A DNA stretch of 5,181 bases. Origin: Deltaproteobacteria bacterium CG_4_8_14_3_um_filter_43_13 (GTDB lineage Bacteria > Desulfobacterota > UBA8473). Shown in pieces: positions 1 to 5,101 of the stretch; positions within the stretch are counted from its first letter, which is position 1; the number at the start of each line of letters is the position of its first letter. The notes under the pieces are model-generated. The model was not told the origin of the DNA. It saw nothing but the letters and a program-made list of their open reading frames with translations, and searched no databases. Made by a program: the position numbers and the translations under genes. The stretch is from NCBI GenBank assembly GCA_002782605.1, contig PFIF01000092.1:1-5181 (forward strand), given 5' to 3'.

Positions 1-798
1 ATGATAACTGCTGGAGTAGATGTAGGGTCTTTAACAGGCAAAACGCTGATACTAAAAGATAATGAGATATTAAGCTGGAGCCTCATTTCCACCGGGCCTG
101 ATAGCAGTGAGACTGCTAAAGAGGCTACGGATATAGCTTTGAAAGAAGCAGGACTTTCCTTTGATGATATAGACTATATCGTATCCACAGGGTACGGGAG
201 GGTTGTAGTCCCTTTTTCTGATAAGAATATTACAGAAATCACATGCCATGCCAAAGGGGCCTACTGGTTTTTCCCCCGTGTCCGTCTGATACTCGACATG
301 GGTGGTCAAGACTGTAAAGGAATACGATGTGATGATACAGGAAAGGTTACAAATTTTGCAATGAACGACAAATGTGCTGCCGGTGCTGGAAGATCTATGG
401 AGATTATGTCGGGGCTTCTGGACACTCCTCTTGCTGAGATGGGAGGGTTATCCCTTGATATAAAAAACAAACTGGCACCTCTGAGCAGCACCTGCGTTGT
501 CTTTGCCAGAACAGAGGTTTTGGGATACCTCCATGAAGGAACCCACAAAAACGACGTACTGGCAGGAGCCTGTGAGGCATTGGCAGATAGGGTCTATACT
601 CTTTTAAAGAGGGTAGGCATTGAGGGGGACTTTGTCATCAGTGGAGGTATTGCCAAGAATATCGGAGTAGTGAAAAGGATAGAACAAAAGGTAGGGTTAA
701 AGGCAAATATATGCTTCGAGCCTCAAATAGTAGGAGCCCTTGGGGCAGCAGTTTTTGGTAGGGAAATCCTTGGAAAAAAGACTGCAAAGAAAAAATAA
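1..798 (+). CDS. BadF/BcrA/HgdC-family ATPase activator of a 2-hydroxyacyl-CoA dehydratase
   Basis: This 265-residue cytoplasmic protein belongs to the ASKHA-fold activators (component A, HgdC-like). They use ATP hydrolysis to drive one electron from ferredoxin or flavodoxin into the dehydratase, where it starts ketyl-radical dehydration of a 2-hydroxyacyl-CoA. Visible signatures are the N-terminal phosphate loop GVDVGSLTGK (residues 5-14), DMGGQDCKGI (99-108), NDKCAAGAGR (122-131), SSTCVVFARTEV (162-173) and the adenosine-binding SGGIAKN (214-220). Cys125 and Cys165 match the two cysteines by which each subunit of the homodimer holds the bridging [4Fe-4S] cluster. The length agrees with HgdC (about 260) and is much shorter than BcrA of benzoyl-CoA reductase. 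The ATG is the first base of the window, so the upstream Shine-Dalgarno is not visible; the distance from start to GVDVGS suits the family. It stands 56 bases before the dehydratase subunit and is probably co-transcribed with it. The exact substrate cannot be told. Confidence 0.9.
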   Translation: MITAGVDVGSLTGKTLILKDNEILSWSLISTGPDSSETAKEATDIALKEAGLSFDDIDYIVSTGYGRVVVPFSDKNITEITCHAKGAYWFFPRVRLILDMGGQDCKGIRCDDTGKVTNFAMNDKCAAGAGRSMEIMSGLLDTPLAEMGGLSLDIKNKLAPLSSTCVVFARTEVLGYLHEGTHKNDVLAGACEALADRVYTLLKRVGIEGDFVISGGIAKNIGVVKRIEQKVGLKANICFEPQIVGALGAAVFGREILGKKTAKKK

Positions 799-842
799 TT
801 TATTGGAGTAGACAACAATAACAGGAGCATTAAAGATCTCTT

Positions 843-851
843 AGGAGGTGA
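843..851 (+). promoter_or_regulatory. Strong Shine-Dalgarno AGGAGGTGA
   Basis: AGGAGGTGA is a near-complete complement of the 16S rRNA 3' end. It lies 3 bases (6 from AGGAGG) before the ATG at 855, fixes the start of the dehydratase subunit, and predicts strong translation. Confidence 0.85.
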
Positions 852-854
852 AAC

Positions 855-2108
855 ATGACGACAAAAGTAACTGCTCCAGGAAAAAAGAGTTTACAAACAT
901 CATTAGAGATAGGAAAAGCCGTTAAAGCCTATTATGCAAATATAAAAGAGGCCAAGGAAAAAGGTGTACCTGTAATCTGGTCTTATGGACTGATTCCAAG
1001 AGAGATATTTAATGCTCTGGACGCACCTGCAATCTATCTGGAGCATCTCCCGGTTGTAATAGGAACGAAACAGCTATCCGGACACTACATACAGATTGCT
1101 GAAGAGGAAGGATTTTCAAGAGATGTCTGTGCCTTTCACAGGTGTTTTTTGGGGTGTGCAGTTGCCAAGGATAGGGAGCCATACCTTGAGAAATTTTTTG
1201 CTCCGCCTGATATTATAGTAGCAACTAACCTTCCGTGTATGTCCGAGTCTAAGTCTTTCCTATATGTAGCTGATCACTATGGTATCCCTTACCACTTCGT
1301 TGATGCCCCTATAAACACCTGGGGGAGCGAAATCCCCGATTATGCTGTTGAATACTATGTGGACCAGTTGCAGGGAGCTATAGATTTTTTGGTGGAGCAT
1401 GGGTTCAATTATAATAGGGACAAGCTAAAAGAGTCCGTTCGCCTTTCCAAGAGGCTGGTTGAACTCTGGAACGGAATAGACGGCTACAGAAAGGCTGTGC
1501 CTTCCCCTATGAGTTCAGTTGACGGCTTCACTGCCTGCTATCCACTTGTTTCACTGGCCGGGACTCAGCTCGGTGTTACGCTATATGAAAATTTACTTGA
1601 AGAGCTGAAACAGAAAGTAGAAAGGAAGGAGGGTGTTCTCGATAACGAAAAGTTGAGGCTGATGTGGTTTGGAGTGCCTCCTGTCTATAACATGGGACTT
1701 CTCAATTATGTTGAGAAATATGATGCTGTTGTTGTGAAGAGTATGGTAGAGTATATAGTAGGGGGAGCATACGATCCTTCTATTATGGACACTAACAGGC
1801 CCCTTGAGAGCCTGGCATACAAATCCCTCATCGATATAATCAATCCCACATCCGAAAATATGGTGGATTTTGTTGTAAAGACTGTAAAAGAGTTTAAGAT
1901 TGATGGGCTAATAGGATCGGTTAAGAGGAGCTGTGGACTCTTGCCCGGATATATGAGATTAATCAAAGATGCGGTATATAAAGAGGTCGGAATCCCTACC
2001 TCGATCTTTGACCTGGATGGCATGGACATAAGGGAGTATGACGATGTTACTTCAAAAGCCAATCTTGATTCGTTTGTTGAATCTCTACTGGCAAGCAAAA
2101 GAAAGTAA
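855..2108 (+). CDS. 2-hydroxyacyl-CoA dehydratase subunit (HgdB/BcrC-like, HGD-D family)
   Basis: A 417-residue component D-type subunit. These proteins form heterodimers in which [4Fe-4S] clusters receive the activator's electron and dehydrate a 2-hydroxyacyl-CoA; relatives reduce benzoyl-CoA. Family landmarks are an N-terminal WSYGLIPREIFNALDAP stretch (42-58), DVCAFHRCFLG (90-100), PPDIIVATNLPC (117-128), the IPYHFVDAPIN segment (144-154), and GSVKRSCGLLPGYM (354-367) followed by GIPTSIFDLDGMDIREYD (379-396). Cys92, Cys128 and Cys360 occupy the usual three cluster-ligand positions; Cys97, Cys101 and Cys228 are extra, for six cysteines in total. The start is fixed by the AGGAGGTGA. A second subunit normally follows, and only its first codons remain 3 bases after the stop. 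The subunit type (HgdA-like or HgdB-like) and the substrate are uncertain. It could work with a partner encoded elsewhere, or be an orphan on the way to decay. Confidence 0.85.
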   Translation: MTTKVTAPGKKSLQTSLEIGKAVKAYYANIKEAKEKGVPVIWSYGLIPREIFNALDAPAIYLEHLPVVIGTKQLSGHYIQIAEEEGFSRDVCAFHRCFLGCAVAKDREPYLEKFFAPPDIIVATNLPCMSESKSFLYVADHYGIPYHFVDAPINTWGSEIPDYAVEYYVDQLQGAIDFLVEHGFNYNRDKLKESVRLSKRLVELWNGIDGYRKAVPSPMSSVDGFTACYPLVSLAGTQLGVTLYENLLEELKQKVERKEGVLDNEKLRLMWFGVPPVYNMGLLNYVEKYDAVVVKSMVEYIVGGAYDPSIMDTNRPLESLAYKSLIDIINPTSENMVDFVVKTVKEFKIDGLIGSVKRSCGLLPGYMRLIKDAVYKEVGIPTSIFDLDGMDIREYDDVTSKANLDSFVESLLASKRK

Positions 2109-2111
2109 TCA

Positions 2112-2192
2112 ATGGGAACTCTGGAGACAATGAAAGTTATTTTCGATAACCCTAATAAGATAATCGAAGAGTGGAAAAAACTGAAAGTTTAA
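2112..2192 (+). pseudogene. 5' remnant of the second dehydratase subunit gene
   Basis: A 26-codon reading frame starts 3 bases after the preceding stop. It encodes MGTLETMKVIFDNP followed by NKIIEEWKK and then LKV and a stop. To my reading the first ~23 residues resemble the start of HgdA/BcrB-type subunits, in which a helix of the form IxxNPxKxIEEWKK precedes the conserved G-K-K-V-[IV]-G strand. That strand is absent here: the frame stops, and the sequence changes at about 2180-2190 into a different gene family. I infer a deletion that removed nearly all of this subunit and everything up to the activase fragment that follows. The assignment rests on a short match plus operon position. It could instead be a real 26-residue peptide, but that is less likely. 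Confidence 0.55.
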
Positions 2193-2307
2193 TACAGCTC
2201 TTGACACATGTGGATATGTTTCTGAAGAGGTTTTTAGAGAGATACTTCGATTTGTTGATCTTTTACTATTAGATATCAAACAGTTAGATTCTGAAAGACA
2301 TCAGAAA
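2185..2307 (+). pseudogene. Internal fragment of a glycyl-radical-enzyme activase (PflA-like radical SAM)
   Basis: In the frame of codon 2194-2196, about 40 residues read TALDTCGYVSEEVF, then REILRFVDLLLLDIKQLDSE and RH. This is the central strand-helix-strand segment of glycyl-radical activating enzymes, where TxLDTxGY is followed by a helix and the VDLxLxDIKxxDxxxH strand. The N-terminal part with the CxxxCxxC radical SAM cluster and the whole C-terminal half are missing. The frame stays open to 2412, but after about 2307 the residues stop looking like the family (no TGV.N..I segment). There is no start codon or Shine-Dalgarno. It is a fossil left between two deletion joints and cannot encode a working activase. 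Whether a matching glycyl-radical enzyme was once nearby is unknown. Confidence 0.7.
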
Positions 2308-2455
2308 TCCTTATTGAAGCAGATCGGGAGGGAGTTGAAACCAAGTATCTGTACGAGGATGAAAAAGTGTACGAAGATGCAGAAATGTGGACTAAAGGTT
2401 GGTAAGGGATAATGCCCGTAAGGCTTTTGGAGTTTTAAGGAGAATTCCTCTATGA
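2295..2455 (+). pseudogene. Frameshifted C-terminal remnant of an unrecognised protein
   Basis: From about 2295, in the frame of codon 2313-2315, the DNA reads KTSEILIEADREGVETKYLY and EDEKVYEDAEMWTKGW, with natural-looking acidic composition, then a stop at 2403-2405. The other forward frame, open from 2396, reads RLVRDNARKAFGVLRRIPL and ends in TGA at 2453-2455. Restoring one base near 2396-2403 would join the two into a single C-terminal end of about 55 residues. The TGA overlaps the ATG of the next gene as ATGA, the classical arrangement of a translationally coupled operon. I therefore read this as the tail of the original upstream partner of the zinc-ribbon gene, broken by a one-base deletion and with its 5' part lost. 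I do not recognise the family. Confidence 0.45.
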
Positions 2456-2649
2456 ACAATGCCAGTTTCCAGCAGCTTGAGGCCACCTCACTTTATTGCC
2501 CACATTGTAAAGTAGCTGTGCCAGTTAGAAAAAGACTTCTGATAGTTTTGCCTGAAGGTGATAAGTTTGAGTATCTCTGTAGCCACTGTGCATCATCTTT
2601 GGGTTCCAAAGTAGAACCACATGGCAAAGAGAATAAGCTTATAATTTAA
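2452..2649 (+). CDS. Small dual-CXXC zinc-ribbon protein
   Basis: This 65-residue hypothetical protein has two knuckles, CPHC (Cys16, Cys19) and CSHC (Cys43, Cys46). They are separated by a 23-residue basic and hydrophobic strand region (VRKRLLIVLPEGDKFEYL), the layout of a zinc ribbon. There is no signal peptide or membrane segment, so it should be cytoplasmic and bind one Zn(II); a redox role of the CXXC pairs is possible but not shown. The start is supported by AAGGAG at 2437-2442, nine bases upstream. The ATG overlaps the TGA of the remnant reading frame before it, so it was once probably the distal gene of an operon. Its promoter is now unclear; it may depend on read-through from the dehydratase genes. 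The reading frame itself is undamaged. No specific function can be given. Confidence 0.75.
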   Translation: MNNASFQQLEATSLYCPHCKVAVPVRKRLLIVLPEGDKFEYLCSHCASSLGSKVEPHGKENKLII

Positions 2650-2674
2650 GGAATATTGGCGGAATATTTTGTAT
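2650..2674. terminator. Weak AT-rich hairpin between convergent genes
   Basis: GGAATATT occurs twice with GGC between. As each AATATT is its own reverse complement, the copies can pair across a GGCGG loop (6 A-T pairs plus two G-T), followed by TTTTGT. It sits between the stops of the zinc-ribbon gene and nth, where a shared terminator is expected. The stem is too AT-rich to be convincing. Confidence 0.25.
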
Positions 2675-2692
2675 TTACATCAACCTTCGACA

Positions 2693-3343
2693 TCAGTTTA
2701 AAAGGTTCTGCCCGTAAAATCGTTCCTTATTTGGCCATTCACATAAACCGAACAGACCGCATTGACCACAGAATGGCCTTTTTGCCTTACAAATCTTTTT
2801 TCCATGGAAGGTAAGCAGATGGACTGTCCGGATCCATTTCTCTTCTGGTATGATCTTGCACAGCTCCATTTCTACCTTGTCAGGATTATTGGAATGTGCC
2901 AGCCCCAAACGATTTGAAACCCTGTACACATGAGTATCTACCCCAATAGCAGGCTTACCAAATGCGTTAGCCAGTACTATGTTTGCCGTTTTTCTTCCTA
3001 CCCCAGGCAGACTTACTAATGCCGGAAGAGTTGAAGGGGCTTCCCCATTAAAGTCTTTAACAATCTTTTTACAGCACCCTGCAATGTTTTTAGCCTTGTT
3101 TTTGTAGAAACCCGTAGAGTGAATATCTCCTTCTAGTTCCTCGATGCTGACGTTTGTATAGTCTTCGGCTTTTTGATACTTTTTAAAAAGGCCTGTGGTA
3201 ACCTGGTTGACCCTTTCATCAGTACACTGAGCGGCAAGGATGGTGGCAATAAGGAGTTGTAAAGGGGTTTTGAATTCAAGGAGTAAGCGTGCATCAGGAT
3301 GCTCACTTTCCAAGATTTCTAAAATCCTTTTGACTTTGACCAT
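2693..3343 (-). CDS. nth: Endonuclease III, DNA glycosylase/AP lyase
   Basis: This is a base-excision-repair enzyme that removes oxidised pyrimidines and cleaves the abasic site by beta-elimination. Counting from the ATG at 3343 the protein has 216 residues, the usual length. The helix-hairpin-helix LPGVGRKTAN contains the catalytic lysine (Lys118), and GVDTHVYRVSNRLGL contains the catalytic aspartate (Asp136). The C-terminus has the [4Fe-4S] loop with exact C-X6-C-X2-C-X5-C spacing (Cys185, 192, 195, 201). The frame also allows a GTG start at 3358, but that codon lies inside the AGGTGAGG Shine-Dalgarno (3353-3360). That site stands nine bases before the ATG at 3343, so I prefer the ATG. The gene is monocistronic, convergent with the zinc-ribbon gene and divergent from the receiver gene. 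Codon use matches the left part of the window. Confidence 0.96.
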   Translation of the reverse strand: MVKVKRILEILESEHPDARLLLEFKTPLQLLIATILAAQCTDERVNQVTTGLFKKYQKAEDYTNVSIEELEGDIHSTGFYKNKAKNIAGCCKKIVKDFNGEAPSTLPALVSLPGVGRKTANIVLANAFGKPAIGVDTHVYRVSNRLGLAHSNNPDKVEMELCKIIPEEKWIRTVHLLTFHGKKICKAKRPFCGQCGLFGLCEWPNKERFYGQNLLN

Positions 3344-3396
3344 ACACTGCTGCCTCACCTAAATAGTTCGCCCTGAAAAATTCCCTTTTCCACTAT

Positions 3397-3426
3397 CTTA
3401 TACTATCAAAGATTTTGCCAAAACAA
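3397..3426 (-). promoter_or_regulatory. Possible nth promoter
   Basis: On the minus strand TTGTTT (3421-3426) and TATAAG (3397-3402) are 18 bases apart, with the -10 about 55 bases upstream of the nth ATG. The -35 is weak, so this is only a candidate. Confidence 0.35.
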
Positions 3427-3454
3427 AAGAGAAAGTTCTAAGTTGAAATAATGA

Positions 3455-3483
3455 TTGATAACATTTCTTTCTTAGTCTATATT
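3455..3483 (+). promoter_or_regulatory. Sigma70-like promoter of the receiver gene
   Basis: TTGATA (3455-3460) and TATATT (3478-3483) are separated by exactly 17 bases, each matching consensus at 5 of 6 positions. The start would be near 3490, giving a leader of about 57 bases with GAGGT at 3536-3540, six bases before the ATG. Confidence 0.65.
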
Positions 3484-3546
3484 GGACATTAGCTCTTTTT
3501 AATTGTGTACCAAAAACCTATAAAGTCAATCTAATGAGGTTGATCG

Positions 3547-4020
3547 ATGAGTGAAAAAAGGGATATAAATATTTTAATGATAGACAAACAGGCGCTTAAA
3601 CTCGGTGAACCTCTGGAGGATTTTCTTAATATTTCTGATGAAACACATATATACACTATCAGGATTTGCGACAGCTATACTGAGGCATTGTCCATGTTGA
3701 AGGGGGTGGATATAGCCTTGATAGGACTTGACCTGACCAAGGAATACTCTATGCCCGGAGATAAGGATTTTCTCCCATGGATAAAGGAGGAGAATGCTGG
3801 ATACAGATTCTTAGTTTATCTTAAAAGGGAATATCCGAACATTAAGGTGATTATGCTGGTGGACTATCCTGCATGTGAGGACCCCAGGTCGGAGATGCCG
3901 GAGATACTGGATAAGGGAGCCGATGGCTATATGGTAAAGCCCTTTGTCATAAGTGAACTGGTTGAAAAAATCCACTGTATATCGTTAACTTACTTTTTTA
4001 ATAAGGGGAATAACAGTTAA
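3547..4020 (+). CDS. Stand-alone CheY-like receiver protein with degenerate phosphorylation pocket
   Basis: A 157-residue protein made of one response-regulator receiver fold and no output domain. Strand 1 (INILMID, 7-13), strand 3 (VDIALIGLDL, 54-63), strand 4 (IKVIMLVD, 99-106) and the DGYMVKPF strand 5 motif with the conserved Lys131-Pro132 (126-133) are clear. The pocket is altered. Only one acidic residue, Asp13, follows strand 1 where a pair is usual. The position of the phosphorylated Asp reads Gly60, with Asp62 two residues later. The Thr/Ser switch after strand 4 is Val105. A loop of about 20 residues (64-83, containing FLPWIKEENAG) is inserted before helix 3. It may be a pseudo-receiver acting by binding rather than phosphorylation, or Asp62 may be used. 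The stop overlaps the permease start by one base (TAATG), so the two were one operon. Confidence 0.75.
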   Translation: MSEKRDINILMIDKQALKLGEPLEDFLNISDETHIYTIRICDSYTEALSMLKGVDIALIGLDLTKEYSMPGDKDFLPWIKEENAGYRFLVYLKREYPNIKVIMLVDYPACEDPRSEMPEILDKGADGYMVKPFVISELVEKIHCISLTYFFNKGNNS

Positions 4021-4103
4021 TGAAGGGAGAAAAGATATTGGTGGCGGCCCTTTTGATTACTACTGTTTTATGTTGGGGATTAACTCCCATAATAGAAAAA
4101 ATT
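4020..4103 (+). pseudogene. 5' fragment of an EamA/DMT-superfamily permease gene
   Basis: The ATG overlaps the last base of the receiver stop codon and has AAGGGGA at 4003-4009 as Shine-Dalgarno. The 28 codons read MKGEKILVAALLITTVLCWG then LTPIIEKI. This is the first transmembrane helix of drug/metabolite (EamA) permeases, with the typical W-G-x-x-P at its end. The frame then runs to 4256, but through sequence that is the reverse complement of an ABC ATPase gene, so the remaining ~50 residues are spurious. About nine of the expected ten membrane helices are missing. The gene was cut at 4098-4108, and codon use (ATA isoleucines) is that of the left part of the window. Expression would give a short hydrophobic hybrid peptide without transport function. 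Confidence 0.7.
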
Positions 4104-4110
4104 CAGGCTT
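4098..4110. other. Recombination or assembly junction between two genomic backgrounds
   Basis: Homology to the permease ends after its codon 28 (4103), and homology to the opposed ABC ATPase gene ends at about 4106-4109. Two unrelated genes, both keeping their 5' ends, therefore meet head-on here. Codon use changes at the same point. No terminal inverted repeats, tRNA or target-site duplication are visible in the flanks. Confidence 0.75.
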
Positions 4111-4303
4111 TTCCAGCCACTTCAATGACTCCTTCAGTAGGTTCGATCAGACGGTTGACCATCTTAAGGATGGTGGTTTTGCCGCAGCCGGATGAGCCGA
4201 GGAGGATCAGGGTCTCCCCCGTATCCGCCTGGAAAGAGAGATGCTTGACGACATAGGAACGGCCGCCATCAAATGTTTTGGAAACACGGGTCAATCGAAT
4301 CAT
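4103..4303 (-). pseudogene. 5' fragment of an ABC transporter ATPase gene (OpuCA/ProV-like)
   Basis: Reading from ATG at 4303, the 66 residues are the N-terminal part of an ABC ATPase: MIRLTRVSKTFDGG, the A-loop region, and the Walker A motif GSSGCGKTT (residues 36-44) with Lys42. Then comes KMVNRLIEPTEGVIEV. The phrase NRLIEPTEG after Walker A is characteristic, from what I know, of osmoprotectant (glycine betaine/choline) importers such as OpuCA, OsmV and ProV. The frame then hits TGA immediately at the junction, so the Q-loop, LSGGQ signature, Walker B and His switch are all absent and the product cannot work. The frame is open further upstream to about 4377, but no earlier ATG or GTG is evident and the family start fits the ATG. 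It is divergent from marR and shares a promoter region with it, which suggests that the regulator controlled it. Confidence 0.75.
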
Positions 4304-4374
4304 GGCTTCAATGATGATCCCGTTGAAAGGATGTCTGGATGTTAATTCCTGAACAAATTGTCTAAAAATGATAA

Positions 4375-4403
4375 ATTATGTTGATTAATTCAGTCTCTTT
4401 CAA
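4375..4403 (-). promoter_or_regulatory. Promoter of the truncated ABC ATPase gene
   Basis: On the minus strand TTGAAA (4398-4403) and CATAAT (4375-4380) are exactly 17 bases apart, each matching consensus at 5 of 6. Its -35 overlaps the candidate operator at 4402-4417 and the marR promoter on the other strand. Confidence 0.55.
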
Positions 4404-4412
4404 TAGTATATT
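4381..4412 (+). promoter_or_regulatory. Candidate marR promoter
   Basis: TTGATT (4381-4386) is followed after 17 bases by TAGTAT (4404-4409); TATATT (4407-4412) is an alternative -10 with a 20-base spacer. Transcription would begin about 30 bases before the marR ATG. The element is weaker than the opposing promoter with which it overlaps. Confidence 0.4.
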
Positions 4413-4417
4413 CTGAA
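4402..4417. promoter_or_regulatory. Candidate MarR operator, copy 1 (AATAGT-N4-TCTGAA)
   Basis: This 16-base block covers the -35 of the ABC promoter and the -10 of marR. It recurs at 12 of 16 positions, ungapped, at 5105-5120. It lies within a wider inverted repeat, ATTCAG (4388-4393) and CTGAAT (4413-4418). A repressor here could shut both divergent genes. Confidence 0.4.
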
Positions 4418-4447
4418 TCGAAACATTTTTAACAGGAATAAAAAAAT

Positions 4448-4939
4448 ATGTCAATCAACAGCTTTATCCGCCCAAACACCTTATCCTCAAACGTTCAGCA
4501 AAACCGCACCAAGGAAATCATCTTTTCGATCCGCAGGTTAGTCCAGGCAAGTGAGCTCTATACCAAGGAATTAAATAAAAAATATCAGGTGAGCGCAGCG
4601 CAATTGAACTGCATTCTGGCCTTATATGAGAACGGCCCACTGCTTCCTTCCCAGATCGCCAAGCATATGATGGTAAAATCCAGCACCGTTACCGGCGTGG
4701 TTGACCGCCTGGAAAACAAGGGACTCGTTGAAAGGTTGAGAAACTCTCACGATCGCCGGATGATTACCATCCAGTTAACCGAGGCCGGCAAAAAGCTAGC
4801 TGAAAATGCCCCGCCCCCTATCCAGCAGAGGGTCATCGATGGTCTCAAAAATCTCACCGATGTCGAAAAAGATCAGATCGTAGCCTCCCTCAACATGCTT
4901 ACCAGTATGCTTGACGTCCGGAACCTGGAGGTCGATTAG
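4448..4939 (+). CDS. MarR-family transcriptional regulator, CosR/EctR-like
   Basis: A 163-residue dimeric winged-helix regulator. Dimerisation helices flank a winged helix-turn-helix at about 64-117: LLPSQIAKHMMVKSSTVTGV (65-84) carries the recognition helix, followed by DRLENKGLVER (86-96). The wing begins with HDRR (Asp102, Arg103, Arg104) and is followed by TIQLTEAGKKL. The tail motif ENAPPPIQQRV (119-129), and the helix ending in SLNMLTSMLD resemble the CosR/EctR branch that represses ectoine and compatible-solute genes; this assignment is from memory of the family. AGGA at 4434-4437 lies ten bases before the ATG. Arginine codons are mostly CGC/CGG and isoleucine is never ATA, unlike genes left of 4104. 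It is divergent from an osmoprotectant-type ABC ATPase fragment and upstream of a gene with a matching operator-like motif, so control of both plus autoregulation is likely. The ligand is unknown. Confidence 0.88.
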   Translation: MSINSFIRPNTLSSNVQQNRTKEIIFSIRRLVQASELYTKELNKKYQVSAAQLNCILALYENGPLLPSQIAKHMMVKSSTVTGVVDRLENKGLVERLRNSHDRRMITIQLTEAGKKLAENAPPPIQQRVIDGLKNLTDVEKDQIVASLNMLTSMLDVRNLEVD

Positions 4940-4972
4940 CCATACACTTCTTCTCACGGTGCAAGCAAAAAG

Positions 4973-5022
4973 CGCATTTCCTGACCGCCTGCGGTTCCGC
5001 TTTTAACGGGACAGGAAATGCG
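4973..5022. terminator. Long perfect hairpin after marR
   Basis: CGCATTTCCTG (4973-4983) and CAGGAAATGCG (5012-5022) form an 11-bp perfect stem around a 28-base loop rich in short internal complements (ACCGC/GCGGT). On the plus strand it is followed by TTCTCCCG, a poor U-tract. On the minus strand the stem is followed by CTTTTTGC, so it would terminate better leftward. It probably ends marR transcription or insulates it from the right-edge gene. Confidence 0.5.
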
Positions 5023-5101
5023 TTCTCCCGATTATTGGGGACTTCAATCTATCCCTCTGAGTAGGGAATTTCAAAAAAAACCTTTGCAAAATATATTTTA
5101 C

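Noticed and set aside
70..548. Two minus-strand open frames of 79 and 80 codons inside the activator gene
   Set aside because: They lie antisense to a clearly conserved ATPase, have no family features, and no Shine-Dalgarno supports them.
1706..2098. Minus-strand open frame of 130 codons inside the dehydratase subunit gene
   Set aside because: It is antisense to the conserved C-terminal cluster-ligand region and shows low-complexity Ser/Thr/Ile composition typical of shadow frames.
1..2108. Double-cubane cluster protein plus its reductase (YjiM/YjiL type)
   Set aside because: The six cysteines invited the idea, but their spacing and the GSVKRSC...GIP...DGMDIR block match HgdB/BcrC-type dehydratase subunits, and a second-subunit remnant follows.
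2185..2412. A single plus-strand ORF of 75 codons covering the activase piece and beyond
   Set aside because: There is no suitable start, and after about 2307 it loses all family resemblance, while another frame becomes protein-like. It is better explained as an activase fragment joined to another gene's tail.
2301..2486. Minus-strand 61-codon frame over the remnant region
   Set aside because: It is hydrophobic only because it is the complement of Lys/Glu-rich codons, and it overlaps the well-supported start of the zinc-ribbon gene.
3344..3358. GTG start giving nth five extra residues
   Set aside because: The GTG lies within the AGGTGAGG Shine-Dalgarno that serves the ATG at 3343, and the added residues are not part of the endonuclease III fold.
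4020..4256. A 78-residue plus-strand protein
   Set aside because: Only the first 28 residues are permease-like; the rest is the reverse complement of a recognisable ABC ATPase with Walker A.
5052..5067. Small hairpin TCCCT/AGGGA upstream of the right-edge promoter
   Set aside because: A 5-bp stem with a 6-base loop is expected by chance and is not followed by a U-tract.
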